DNA of 36,360 nucleotides from an uncultured Collinsella sp. (GTDB lineage: Bacteria > Actinomycetota > Coriobacteriia > Coriobacteriales > Coriobacteriaceae), in assembly GCA_902496335.1 (NCBI GenBank), contig CABVAO010000016.1, forward strand, positions 1 through 36,360. The letters run 5' to 3'. Positions 14,335 through 22,024 of this stretch are shown here, in pieces. A program made the position numbers and the translations under genes. The notes beneath the pieces were generated by a model. It was given only the letters and a program-made list of their open reading frames with translations. It had not been told where the DNA came from and made no database searches. How positions within the stretch are numbered: the stretch's first letter is position 1; each line of letters starts with the position of its first letter.

Positions 14335-15588
14335 CTAGTCCGCGAGCTTTTCCACCTGGTCGAGCATCTTGTCAAGCTTGGCCTTTGCTTCGGCCTTGAC
14401 CTTCTCGGCCTCCTCGTGGGCCTTGGCCTTCTGAGCGGCCTTTTCCTCGGCCTCGGGGTCGACAACGACCAGATTGGACGCATCGTGCTCGACCAGCTTG
14501 AGCGCATGATCGGGGCACACCTTGACGCAAGCTCCGCAACCTAGGCAATACGTGGACTCCAGTGCAAAGCGACCGCTTCCCACCAAATCGCAGGCAAACG
14601 TGGGGCACACGTTGACGCACTCGCCGCACGACGTGCACTTGTCAAAATCGCACTCCGGTGTGCTCACCTGCATATTCTGGGCAAGCTCGGGGTGGTTCTG
14701 CAGCGTCGAGAGCACCAGCTGCCGCCCGTGCGTGAGCGAACGGCGACGCTTGGTCGTCGTGGTGCCGCACATGGTGTTGAGCGTGCGCTCCAGCTGGGTA
14801 ATCTGATGGCGATGGGCCTTGAGCTTCTGCGTCACCGAGGCCAGCGCCGCCGTCGCCGGATTGAGCTTGGTCACCGTCAGGCCCGTGGTGCGGGCGATCT
14901 TTTCCATGTACTCCTTGCGCTCGTACTCGCGGCGCTTATGGCATTTGAGGCTTTTGGGATCGACCTCCAGGCCCATACCCGTGCCAGACCACTCTTCGGC
15001 CTTCGCAATCGCCTCGCCCAGAATGTCCTCACCGCCGGTGTTGCGGCATTTATCGCACACGCCCAACGGCAGGTACACACTCACGTTGGGATAGTCTGCC
15101 AGTACCGAGAACCAGGTCTCGGCCGTAATATCGCCCACGCAGGCAACGACGACTTCGTTCTCGCGCGGCATGCGCTTAAGGGCACGCGTGCAGGTGACGT
15201 AGGCGGTCTCGTGGCTCGTAGCCGCCGAGACAATGTCGTCGTAGACGTTTTTGGGCGCCAGGCGCGGCGAGATGATCGCCTCGGTCGGACAGGCAGCGGC
15301 GCACAGGCCGCACTTGCGACAGGAGTCGAGGATCTCGATGGAGTCTTCCTCGACCTCGATAGCGTTGACCGGGCACACGTCCATGCACGCGGTGCAGCCG
15401 CTCTTTTCGTTTTTGCAGGTCAGGCACGGAATGGTGTTGCCGCGCGGGCGCTCCTTGTAGTCAGCAGGATTCCATTGAGGCGCCGACGGATCGAGTGCAT
15501 CGGTCACACCGCCAAGCGGGTTTTTAAGAAAGTCGAAACCCTTGCTGATCTCGATAATGTCATCAAACAGATCGTGTTCCTGCGCCAT
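14335..15588 (-). CDS. 4Fe-4S dicluster-domain protein with two ferredoxin modules
   Basis: A 417-residue iron-sulphur protein. The N-terminal module has CLTCKNEKSGCTACMDVCP followed by CRKCGLCAAACP, and the C-terminal module has CTSCGECVNVCP and CLGCGACVKVCP: room for four 4Fe-4S clusters in two ferredoxin-like domains. The central 200 residues (VVACVGDITAETWF, LGVCDKCRNTGGEDIL) contain extra cysteines and a basic stretch, and the tail is a Lys/Ala/Glu-rich probable coiled coil. There are no membrane segments or signal peptide. The ATG at 15588 is preceded by AGGGAGGGG. Its electron-transfer partner is not in this window, and this architecture is recognised from coriobacterial hypothetical ferredoxins only. 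Confidence 0.8.
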   Translation of the reverse strand: MAQEHDLFDDIIEISKGFDFLKNPLGGVTDALDPSAPQWNPADYKERPRGNTIPCLTCKNEKSGCTACMDVCPVNAIEVEEDSIEILDSCRKCGLCAAACPTEAIISPRLAPKNVYDDIVSAATSHETAYVTCTRALKRMPRENEVVVACVGDITAETWFSVLADYPNVSVYLPLGVCDKCRNTGGEDILGEAIAKAEEWSGTGMGLEVDPKSLKCHKRREYERKEYMEKIARTTGLTVTKLNPATAALASVTQKLKAHRHQITQLERTLNTMCGTTTTKRRRSLTHGRQLVLSTLQNHPELAQNMQVSTPECDFDKCTSCGECVNVCPTFACDLVGSGRFALESTYCLGCGACVKVCPDHALKLVEHDASNLVVVDPEAEEKAAQKAKAHEEAEKVKAEAKAKLDKMLDQVEKLAD

Positions 15589-15739
15589 GCGCGGCCCCTC
15601 CCTGAGCAGTGCAAACAAGCAAGAGATAATGATACGCCATCGGCCCACGCCTCGGGCAAATTACACGCGGAGCACCTTTGAGGCAAATAGCCTATGGCCT
15701 ATCGCCGCCTCGATCGCACAAGGTCGATCATGCGCCAAG

Positions 15740-16807
15740 CTATGCCTCGCGCATGAGCTGCAAGAGCTTTTGTTTGGTCACCTTGGCCTGTTCGTTAGCC
15801 ATATTGCGCTCGTTCTTAAAAGTTGCGTCCGCAACACTCTGCAGATCGGCATCGGAAATCTCGCCAAGGCCCAGCTCCTCGAGCGTCGTCGGCAGACCGA
15901 CGCGTTGGCAAAACTCGAGCACCTGATTAAGCTCGGGCGCACGCTCCAGGCGCAGCTGCACCACCAGGCCAAATGCTACTGTTTCACCATGCATGGCCTT
16001 GCACTCGGGCAGAATCGTCAGACCATTGGCGATGGCATGCGCCAACGCCAAGCCACCGCTCTCAAAGCCGACGCCCGAGAGCAAAATATTGCACTCGATC
16101 AGACGCTCAACCGCCGGCGATGTACGGCCCTTTTTGAGGTCGCGCTTGGCAGCGACGCCGCACTCCATGAGTGTGTCATAGCAGGCGCGAGCCGCGACCA
16201 GAGCCAAGTGTCCCGGCTCGCCACCGTGCTCATTGGTGCCGTGCGCCGCGGCGCACGAACGCGCCTCGAAGTACGTTGCCAGCGCGTCGCCCATGCCAGC
16301 GACCGTCATACGATGCGGGGCTGCCGCGACCACGTTGGTATCGACCACGACCAGATCTGGATTCTTCTCGAGCATCAGGTAGCGGTCGAACGACCCATCC
16401 TCGTGATATAGCACCGAAATCGCGCTGCACGGACCGTCCATTGAGGCCGCCGTGGGGCATACGCACAACGGCAACTCGGCATAAAACGCAACGGCCTTGG
16501 CGATATCGAGCATCTTGCCGCCGCCAATGCCCACCACCATGTCGCAATACTCGGCCCGGGCTTCCTTAGCCATTTCGACAACGGCCTCTTCCGTACACGG
16601 ACCGTCATAAATCTTAAAGAACGGCTCGCTTAGATCTTCATCCAGAAATCCATCGACGATCTGCCTGCACAGCCGATCCTCGGTGCCCTGGTCAAACAAG
16701 ACATAGGCAGCGCAGCCCAACCATGACAGATACCTGCCCTGACGCGAAAGTTCGCCCGGCCCCTGAACATACCGGCCGGGGCCGCCATAAACCATGGGAA
16801 GCGCCAT
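15740..16807 (-). CDS. Glycerol dehydrogenase-like protein (diverged paralogue)
   Basis: Member of the iron/zinc alcohol dehydrogenase superfamily closest to glycerol dehydrogenase (NAD+-dependent glycerol to dihydroxyacetone). Visible are VGIGGGKMLDIAKAVAFYAELP (NAD loop), PTAASMDGPCSAISVLYHEDG, and zinc ligands in GMGDALATYFEA, ALAHAIANG and MHGETVAFG. I set the start at 16807 because MALPMVYGGPGRYVQGPGEL aligns with the neighbour's MAAIFNSPSKYIQGPDEL; extending further upstream would translate a hairpin repeat (16839-16898). Length then is 355 residues, close to its 366-residue neighbour. The two paralogues are clearly related but well diverged, so they may differ in substrate. Confidence 0.85.
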   Translation of the reverse strand: MALPMVYGGPGRYVQGPGELSRQGRYLSWLGCAAYVLFDQGTEDRLCRQIVDGFLDEDLSEPFFKIYDGPCTEEAVVEMAKEARAEYCDMVVGIGGGKMLDIAKAVAFYAELPLCVCPTAASMDGPCSAISVLYHEDGSFDRYLMLEKNPDLVVVDTNVVAAAPHRMTVAGMGDALATYFEARSCAAAHGTNEHGGEPGHLALVAARACYDTLMECGVAAKRDLKKGRTSPAVERLIECNILLSGVGFESGGLALAHAIANGLTILPECKAMHGETVAFGLVVQLRLERAPELNQVLEFCQRVGLPTTLEELGLGEISDADLQSVADATFKNERNMANEQAKVTKQKLLQLMREA

Positions 16808-16838
16808 ACGAAAATCCGCCCTTTCATCAATAACAATT

Positions 16839-16898
16839 GGTGCAAAGTAACCCGCCCCCTGCACCAACTTGTGCATTGGTGACAGGTCACTTTGCACC
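16839..16898. repeat. Long hairpin repeat with GACAGG-CAC-TTTG arm
   Basis: GGTGCAAAGT (16839-16848) pairs with ACTTTGCACC (16889-16898), and an inner CACCAA/TTGGTG pair (16862-16867 with 16876-16881) gives a two-tier hairpin. Its right arm GGTGACAGGTCACTTTG resembles the hairpin at 24211-24241 (GGGGACAGGCACCTTTG). It lies in the leader of the upstream glycerol dehydrogenase-like gene. Confidence 0.55.
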
Positions 16899-16906
16899 AT
16901 AGCAAA

Positions 16907-16939
16907 AAGGGGCAAAGTCATCTGCCGGCTTTGCCCCTT
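16907..16939 (-). terminator. Intrinsic terminator of gldA
   Basis: AAGGGGCAAAG (16907-16917) pairs perfectly with CTTTGCCCCTT (16929-16939). Read on the minus strand the stem runs into TTTTT. It lies 13 bp after the gldA stop. Confidence 0.88.
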
Positions 16940-16951
16940 CCTTAGCTTGAT

Positions 16952-18052
16952 TTACTCATCCATGAGGTAATAATGACCCAGCGCGTCGGCACCCAGGATG
17001 GCGTTGGCGACCATCTCAGGCGTCACCTCAAACGGCATGTTGCACATGGTGTCATCGGGCGCGCAGGCGGCCTCGGCAACAATCATGGCCTGCTCGCGCG
17101 TAAGCTCGGTAACGCCAAGCTCCTTCATCGTGACCGGCAGGCCCAGCTCAATGCAGAAGCCCAAGACTTCCTCAAGCTTCTCAGTCGGAGCATCCTCGAG
17201 TACCAGTTGGACGATGGTGCCAAAGGCGACCTTCTCGCCGTGATACATGCCGTGGCACTCGGGCAGCATCGTCAGGCCATTGTGGATGGCATGAGCAGCA
17301 GCAAGGCCCGAGCTCTCAAAGCCAATACCGGAGAGCAGCGTGTTGGCCTCGATGATGTGCTCGACGGCAGGCGTCAGCGCGCCCTTCTCCAGCGCAACTT
17401 TGGCCTTGACGCCATCGGCCATAAGCGTCTCGTAGCAGAGCTTAGCGAGCGCCAGGCCGGCCATGCCGCCCTTGCCGCCGGCGCAAGTGCCACCATCGGC
17501 ATCATGCGTCGCCTGGGCCTCAAAGTAGGTTGCGAGCGCATCGCCCATACCGGAAACCGTCAGGCGCACCGGGCTCGCCGCGATAACCGTCGTATCCATC
17601 AGGACAATATTGGGGTTTGCCTTAAGGAAGAGATATTTATCGAACTGGCCGTCGTCGGTGTAGAGCACCGAAAGAGCAGAGCACGGAGCATCGGTCGAAG
17701 CGATGGTGGGGCAAATGATGACCGGGGACTCCAGGTAGTAGGCAACGGCCTTTGCGGTGTCGAGGATCTTGCCGCCACCGACGCCGACGATGATGTCGCA
17801 ACCGTTGTCGCGGGCGAGCGCGACCAGGCGATCAACCTCGCCCTTGGAGCACTCGCCGTTAAAGTCCTCAAACAGCAGCTCGGCCTTGGCCTCGGCAAAG
17901 CCGCCCTCGATCTTGGCACCGACGCGCTTCTTGCCCGAAGGCGTCACGATGACGAGGGCCTTAGCGCCGAGCGGCTCGACATAGGAGCCGAGCTTTGCAA
18001 GCTCGTCCGGGCCCTGGATGTACTTGCTGGGGCTATTGAAAATTGCAGCCAT
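16952..18052 (-). CDS. gldA: Glycerol dehydrogenase
   Basis: NAD+-dependent glycerol dehydrogenase (glycerol to dihydroxyacetone), zinc type, 366 residues. The sequence follows GldA from the first residues (FNSPSKYIQGPDELAKLG), with the NAD loop IIVGVGGGKILDTAKAVAYY, STDAPCSALSVLYTDDG, and zinc ligands in GMGDALATYFEA, AAHAIHNG and YHGEKVAFG. The start is at 18052; the Shine-Dalgarno sequence is weak (GAATGGG). Only 83 bp separate it from the upstream Fe-ADH gene, and most of that is a strong terminator, so transcription may depend on read-through or on a promoter overlapping the terminator. No dihydroxyacetone kinase is encoded nearby. Confidence 0.93.
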   Translation of the reverse strand: MAAIFNSPSKYIQGPDELAKLGSYVEPLGAKALVIVTPSGKKRVGAKIEGGFAEAKAELLFEDFNGECSKGEVDRLVALARDNGCDIIVGVGGGKILDTAKAVAYYLESPVIICPTIASTDAPCSALSVLYTDDGQFDKYLFLKANPNIVLMDTTVIAASPVRLTVSGMGDALATYFEAQATHDADGGTCAGGKGGMAGLALAKLCYETLMADGVKAKVALEKGALTPAVEHIIEANTLLSGIGFESSGLAAAHAIHNGLTMLPECHGMYHGEKVAFGTIVQLVLEDAPTEKLEEVLGFCIELGLPVTMKELGVTELTREQAMIVAEAACAPDDTMCNMPFEVTPEMVANAILGADALGHYYLMDE

Positions 18053-18076
18053 TTTTATCCCATTCTCTAATAATAA

Positions 18077-18114
18077 AAAGAAAGGGGCTCCGTACGGATA
18101 CGTGCGGAGCCCCT
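18077..18114 (-). terminator. Intrinsic terminator between the Fe-ADH gene and gldA
   Basis: AGGGGCTCCG (18083-18092) pairs perfectly with CGGAGCCCCT (18105-18114). On the minus strand the stem is followed by TTCTTTTT. It leaves only about 25 bp before the gldA start, so it may double as an attenuator. Confidence 0.9.
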
Positions 18115-18135
18115 CGTTACGATAACAAGAGTCGA

Positions 18136-19359
18136 TTAGAAATCGATGTCGGTGTCGTAGTAGCAGGCCTTGAGGATCTTCTCGAAGTCGGCGGCCTTGG
18201 TCTCACGCGGGTTCTCCGGCGTGCAGGCGTCGGTCTCGGCGTTCGCGGCGATCTCGGGCAGCTTGGCGAGGAACTCCTCCTCGGAAACCATCTGCGGGTT
18301 CTCGGCGTCGACCTTCACGCCACCATTCGCGTAATCCTTGATGGACTGCGGAATGTTGAGCTGGTCGTTGAGGTCGCGAATCTTCTGGACGAGCGCAGCG
18401 ATGAGCTCCTCGTTGGTCTCGCCGGGAAGGTGCAGGATCTCCTTGGCCACGTAAGCGTAACGCTCGGCAGCACGCGGGTCCTTGGAGTTCCACTGGATGA
18501 CCTTGCCCAGGTACATGGCGTTAGCGGCACCGTGGATGATGTGACCGTTCTCAAAGGCTGCACCGGTCTTGTGAGCCATAGAGTGAACGATGCCGAGCAG
18601 GCCCGAGGAGAAGGCGATACCGGCGATGCACTGAGCCTCGTGCATGTGCTGACGGGCCTCATGGTCGCCAGCATAGGACTTGGGCAGCCACTCGACGATC
18701 TCGCGGATGCCGTGCAGAGCGTTGGCGTCGGTGAACATAGAGGCGCAGGTGGAAACGTAGGCCTCCATGCAGTGGGTCAGAGCGTCCATGCCGGTATGAG
18801 CGCACAGCTTGGCGGGCATGGTGTAGGTGAGCTCGGGGTCGACGATGGCGACATCAGGGGTGATGTTGAAGTCGGCCAGCGGGTACTTGATGCCCTTTTC
18901 GTAATCCGTGATGACGGAGAATGCGGTGACCTCGGTAGCGGTGCCGGAGGTAGAGGAAATGGCGCAGAAGTGAGCCTTCTGACGCAGCTCGGGGAAGCTG
19001 AACGGCTGGATAATGTTGTCGAAGGACTCCTCGGGATACTCGTAGAAGACCCACATGGCCTTAGCGGCATCGATGGGCGAACCGCCACCGATAGCAACGA
19101 TCCAGTCGGGCTCGAAGTCGCGCATAGCGGCTGCGCCCTTCATGACGGTCTCGATGGAGGGATCGGACTCGACGCCCTCGAACAGCTTGACCTCCATGCC
19201 GGCCTCTTTGAGGTCGGCCTCAACGTCCTGCAGGAACCCGCCGCGGCGCATAGAGCTGCCGCCAGAAACGATGATGGCCTTCTTGCCCTTGAGGTTCTTC
19301 ACCTCGTGGCGAGCGCCCTCACCAAAGTACAGATCGCGAGGATTGGTAAAACGTCCCAT
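18136..19359 (-). CDS. Iron-containing alcohol dehydrogenase
   Basis: Group III Fe-dependent alcohol dehydrogenase of 407 residues, NAD(P)H-linked, probably a fermentative aldehyde reductase or butanol/1,3-propanediol-type enzyme. Motifs are DWIVAIGGGSPIDAAKAMW (cofactor loop), SSTSGTATEVTAFSVIT, and metal ligands in HTGMDALTHCMEAYVS and HSMAHKTGAAFENGHIIHGAANA. The ATG at 19359 (MGRFTNPRDLYFG) is preceded by TTAGGAGG and matches the family N-terminus; an in-frame upstream extension is unlikely. A perfect hairpin (19401-19425) sits in the leader. Two related dehydrogenase genes follow, each after its own terminator. The substrate is not determinable here. Confidence 0.92.
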   Translation of the reverse strand: MGRFTNPRDLYFGEGARHEVKNLKGKKAIIVSGGSSMRRGGFLQDVEADLKEAGMEVKLFEGVESDPSIETVMKGAAAMRDFEPDWIVAIGGGSPIDAAKAMWVFYEYPEESFDNIIQPFSFPELRQKAHFCAISSTSGTATEVTAFSVITDYEKGIKYPLADFNITPDVAIVDPELTYTMPAKLCAHTGMDALTHCMEAYVSTCASMFTDANALHGIREIVEWLPKSYAGDHEARQHMHEAQCIAGIAFSSGLLGIVHSMAHKTGAAFENGHIIHGAANAMYLGKVIQWNSKDPRAAERYAYVAKEILHLPGETNEELIAALVQKIRDLNDQLNIPQSIKDYANGGVKVDAENPQMVSEEEFLAKLPEIAANAETDACTPENPRETKAADFEKILKACYYDTDIDF

Positions 19360-19400
19360 ACTGTGCCTCCTAAACAAGCCCCTCTTAGACTTGCGTATAT

Positions 19401-19425
19401 AACGGAGCACCCGATTGGCTCCGTT
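19401..19425 (-). promoter_or_regulatory. Leader hairpin upstream of the Fe-ADH gene
   Basis: AACGGAGC (19401-19408) pairs perfectly with GCTCCGTT (19418-19425), 42 bp upstream of the start. There is no T run directly after it, so it could be an operator or an mRNA 5' stability element. No TTGTGA-type Rex site was found. Confidence 0.4.
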
Positions 19426-19527
19426 AGGACCGTTTTGCGCGTTGCCGGCGATGACAATGCGCGATGTCTAAACGTCTCAATGCTCAGACAAACACTATTT
19501 TACCGTTCTGGTTGGTCAGTTATTCAC

Positions 19528-19782
19528 CTAAAGCCGCCAATGATGAAACGTTTTTTCTATCCCTGAAAACCCTTGTGCGGCATTCATACTCCCAAGCTGG
19601 GCAAACGTTTTATCAAGGTTGACTACATATCCCGGGAAGGACGGTGCCCTTCCAAAATATGCACCGTTCGCCGCCAAAAATCGACCGTTTGCGGCACCGT
19701 GATACCACTCAGTCGTCCAAGGTGCCGACATTTGTGCGACATCCGTCTTCGTGGTGCAAAGGTGCAAGTCCAAGTGCGGCAC
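19528..19782 (-). other. Intergenic region with inverted repeats and an 84-codon frame of doubtful coding value
   Basis: The 500-bp gap between the Fe-ADH gene and the next operon holds an open minus-strand frame (MPHLDLHL... to ...KTFHHWRL). It has no recognised domain and no convincing ribosome-binding site, so I do not call it a gene. The region is rich in GGTGC/GCACC inverted repeats: ACGGTGC (19641-19647) with GCACCGT (19661-19667), and GGCACC with GGTGCC around 19695-19725. A folded RNA or a dispersed repeat is more likely than a protein. Confidence 0.3.
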
Positions 19783-19859
19783 CCCCGGTGTTCCACATGC
19801 GGGTAAACTAGAACCTTATATAGAGACATTTGAACCCTAACCGCAGCAAAGGAGGCCCC

Positions 19860-20936
19860 ATGGCATTCGATCCCATTCAAGAGGATTGCCATCGCCTCGT
19901 TCTTGAGGCCTTGCGCCGCGACAATATCCCGCTCACCGACGGTGCCGCCGTAGAGCGTCTGATGGAACAATTCACCCGTAACCCCGCACCGCTCATCGTG
20001 CACGACCGCGACCGCGCCGGGCATCTCATTGCCAAGGTGGTCGAGGCTGTCGACTACCGCATTCCCTTTATCCCTGACGATGCCCAAGCCGAGCAAGAAG
20101 AGGCAGCTGCCGAGAACATGCTTCGCGAGGCAGCCGCACTCGATCCGGCCAACTGGGATGCCCAGCGCATGCTGACGGCGCTCACCGCCAGCTCCAACGA
20201 GGAATACGTACAGTACTTGGCATCCAAGTGCGATGAAGTCGAGCACGACCTGGCGCTCAAGATCGCCTCGGCGCAGGACCCCTACGAGCGTGAGGCCGCA
20301 GGCGACCTGACCCGCCGTCCCTACCTGCGCTGGCTTGCCGCCCTTGCGTCGCGCGCCCTCATTAGCGGCCGCTACCGCATGTCGCTCGAAGCCGCAAACC
20401 GCAGCCTCGACTTTGCCCCCAACGATCCGGCCGGCGTCCGCCACACCGCGATGCTCGCCATGGCAAAGCTCGAATACCCCGCCGAGGAGCTCAAACGCTT
20501 TCGCTCTGCCCACTCCGTCCCCTATCTTGCCAACACGCCGCTGCGCCGTCGTCCCAAGGACGCGGAGCGCGACTTGGACCCGTGGACGCTCATCGCGCTG
20601 ATGAGCGCTGCCTGGCGAGAGCTAGACTACGAGAGCGCCGAGCACTACTTGTGCATCCTCGCACGCTCGTGCCCGCACGCAGCCGAGGCACTCTACTTCC
20701 AAACCGAGTTTCCCGATGGCGTCTATGCCCGCGTCAACGTAGGTGTGGGCTCCACCGACGAGCTTGTCCTTGCGCTGTCCGAGGCGACGCCGGTACTGCA
20801 GGAGGGCCTGGGCGCCCCCGACAACGCCAGCTTTGCCGCCTGGGTCGCCACCAACGATATCGTGCGTTCCCAGATCGACGAGCGCATCCTGCGGGCGGCC
20901 GAGCAGGGCTTGCCGTTTAAGGGAGGAGACCTCTAA
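19860..20936 (+). CDS. TPR-like hypothetical protein, first of two tandem paralogues
   Basis: A 358-residue soluble protein, predominantly alpha-helical and rich in Ala, Leu and acidic residues. Helix-pair segments such as ALISGRYRMSLEAANRSLDFAPNDPAGVRHTAMLAMAKLEYPAEE look like tetratricopeptide-type repeats, and SAAWRELDYESAEHYLCILARSCPHA is another. No catalytic motif or signal peptide is seen. The ATG at 19860 follows AAAGGAGG, so I reject a slightly longer frame. Its stop overlaps the next start (TAATG), and the neighbour shows the same helix-pair pattern, suggesting an ancient duplication and perhaps a heteromeric pair. The operon continues into the MurT-GatD fusion, which hints at a cell-envelope scaffold role, but this is only context. 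Confidence 0.75.
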   Translation: MAFDPIQEDCHRLVLEALRRDNIPLTDGAAVERLMEQFTRNPAPLIVHDRDRAGHLIAKVVEAVDYRIPFIPDDAQAEQEEAAAENMLREAAALDPANWDAQRMLTALTASSNEEYVQYLASKCDEVEHDLALKIASAQDPYEREAAGDLTRRPYLRWLAALASRALISGRYRMSLEAANRSLDFAPNDPAGVRHTAMLAMAKLEYPAEELKRFRSAHSVPYLANTPLRRRPKDAERDLDPWTLIALMSAAWRELDYESAEHYLCILARSCPHAAEALYFQTEFPDGVYARVNVGVGSTDELVLALSEATPVLQEGLGAPDNASFAAWVATNDIVRSQIDERILRAAEQGLPFKGGDL

Positions 20937-21979
20937 TGGATCCGAGCGTCTACATCCCCGCCTACCTGGAGCGCGCCTACGTTGCGTCGCACCCCGAACT
21001 CACCGATGCAGCACGCGAGCTTGTCCATAACGACGTGAGCGTCAACCCTCATAAGTATGCGCAGACCGAGCATGCCCAGGCGCTATTGTCCTATGCTGGC
21101 GTCCACCGCCACCTGCTCGACGAACTCCATCGCATCGAGGACATGGGCAGCGACGAGGAGTTTGAGCAGACGCGCAACCGCCTGTTCGACGATATGCGCG
21201 ATGAGTTGCTCAAGATCGTCCGCGTCGATGCGTATGTCCTCGATGCGCAGCTGCTCGCCATCATTTTGGCGGACACGCCCGTCGACGCCTGCCTGGGCGA
21301 CCTGATGAAACTCGAGGCGACCACGGCCGATTACCTGCAGCAAAGCGTGCCCGGGTTCGACATGGAGGCCCCACACTACTGGGCCAACAAGGTTTTGACG
21401 GACGGCGTGACGGCGGCCGATCTCACCGTAAGCGAGCCGGCTCTTATCGGGTGGCTCCACACGCTCGAGGCCATCTCGCAGCTGTGCATGGCAAGCGCTC
21501 GCTACCGTGCTGCCGCCAACTATTCTCGCCGTATTCTTAAGGCGGAAGGCTATCCCACCCGAGCTGCAGGCACCGTGCTACTCGCCCTCGCTCGCCTGGA
21601 AGACGAGGACGGCTTTTTTGCCCTGGCCCACCAGCTCGAGGAGCAGATGGGGGCCGATGCCCTCGAGAACTCCCCCTGGTACCTGCTCGCCCGCACGATC
21701 TTGCTGTTCAAAACGAACAAGATGCGCCCGGCGACACGCGCGCTGCGCGAGTTTGCCAACCGCTGCGAGGGCGGCGCGTTCTTTTTGCTGAACCCCATGT
21801 ATCAGACGCCGTACCTTCCCTGCCGGCCCGAACCGCACGACCCCTGGGACCTTTCGCATCAGGCAGTTTGGGAGGCCGACGGCATCATCTCGGATACTCC
21901 CGACTTTGCCCCCTGGGCCAACGCTTGCGAAGACGTATCGCAGCTTGCCCAGGAATTTGCGCGCCGCTACGGCTTTTAG
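20936..21979 (+). CDS. TPR-like hypothetical protein, second tandem paralogue
   Basis: A 347-residue soluble, helix-rich protein translationally coupled to the preceding gene by a one-base TAATG overlap. The segment LCMASARYRAAANYSRRILKAEGYPTRAAGTVLLALARLEDEDGFF parallels the SGRYRMSLEAANRSLDFAPND... segment of its neighbour, and an acidic N-terminal half (HRIEDMGSDEEFEQTRNRLFDDM) precedes it. The C-terminal region (NPMYQTPYLPCRPEPHDPWD) also echoes the neighbour's QTEFPDG region. No enzyme motif, membrane segment or signal peptide is visible. I do not recognise a named family. Confidence 0.75.
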   Translation: MDPSVYIPAYLERAYVASHPELTDAARELVHNDVSVNPHKYAQTEHAQALLSYAGVHRHLLDELHRIEDMGSDEEFEQTRNRLFDDMRDELLKIVRVDAYVLDAQLLAIILADTPVDACLGDLMKLEATTADYLQQSVPGFDMEAPHYWANKVLTDGVTAADLTVSEPALIGWLHTLEAISQLCMASARYRAAANYSRRILKAEGYPTRAAGTVLLALARLEDEDGFFALAHQLEEQMGADALENSPWYLLARTILLFKTNKMRPATRALREFANRCEGGAFFLLNPMYQTPYLPCRPEPHDPWDLSHQAVWEADGIISDTPDFAPWANACEDVSQLAQEFARRYGF

Positions 21980-22024
21980 CGACGCGATCGCCCCGACCAT
22001 GTCATCTATGTTAGGAACGGCTTC

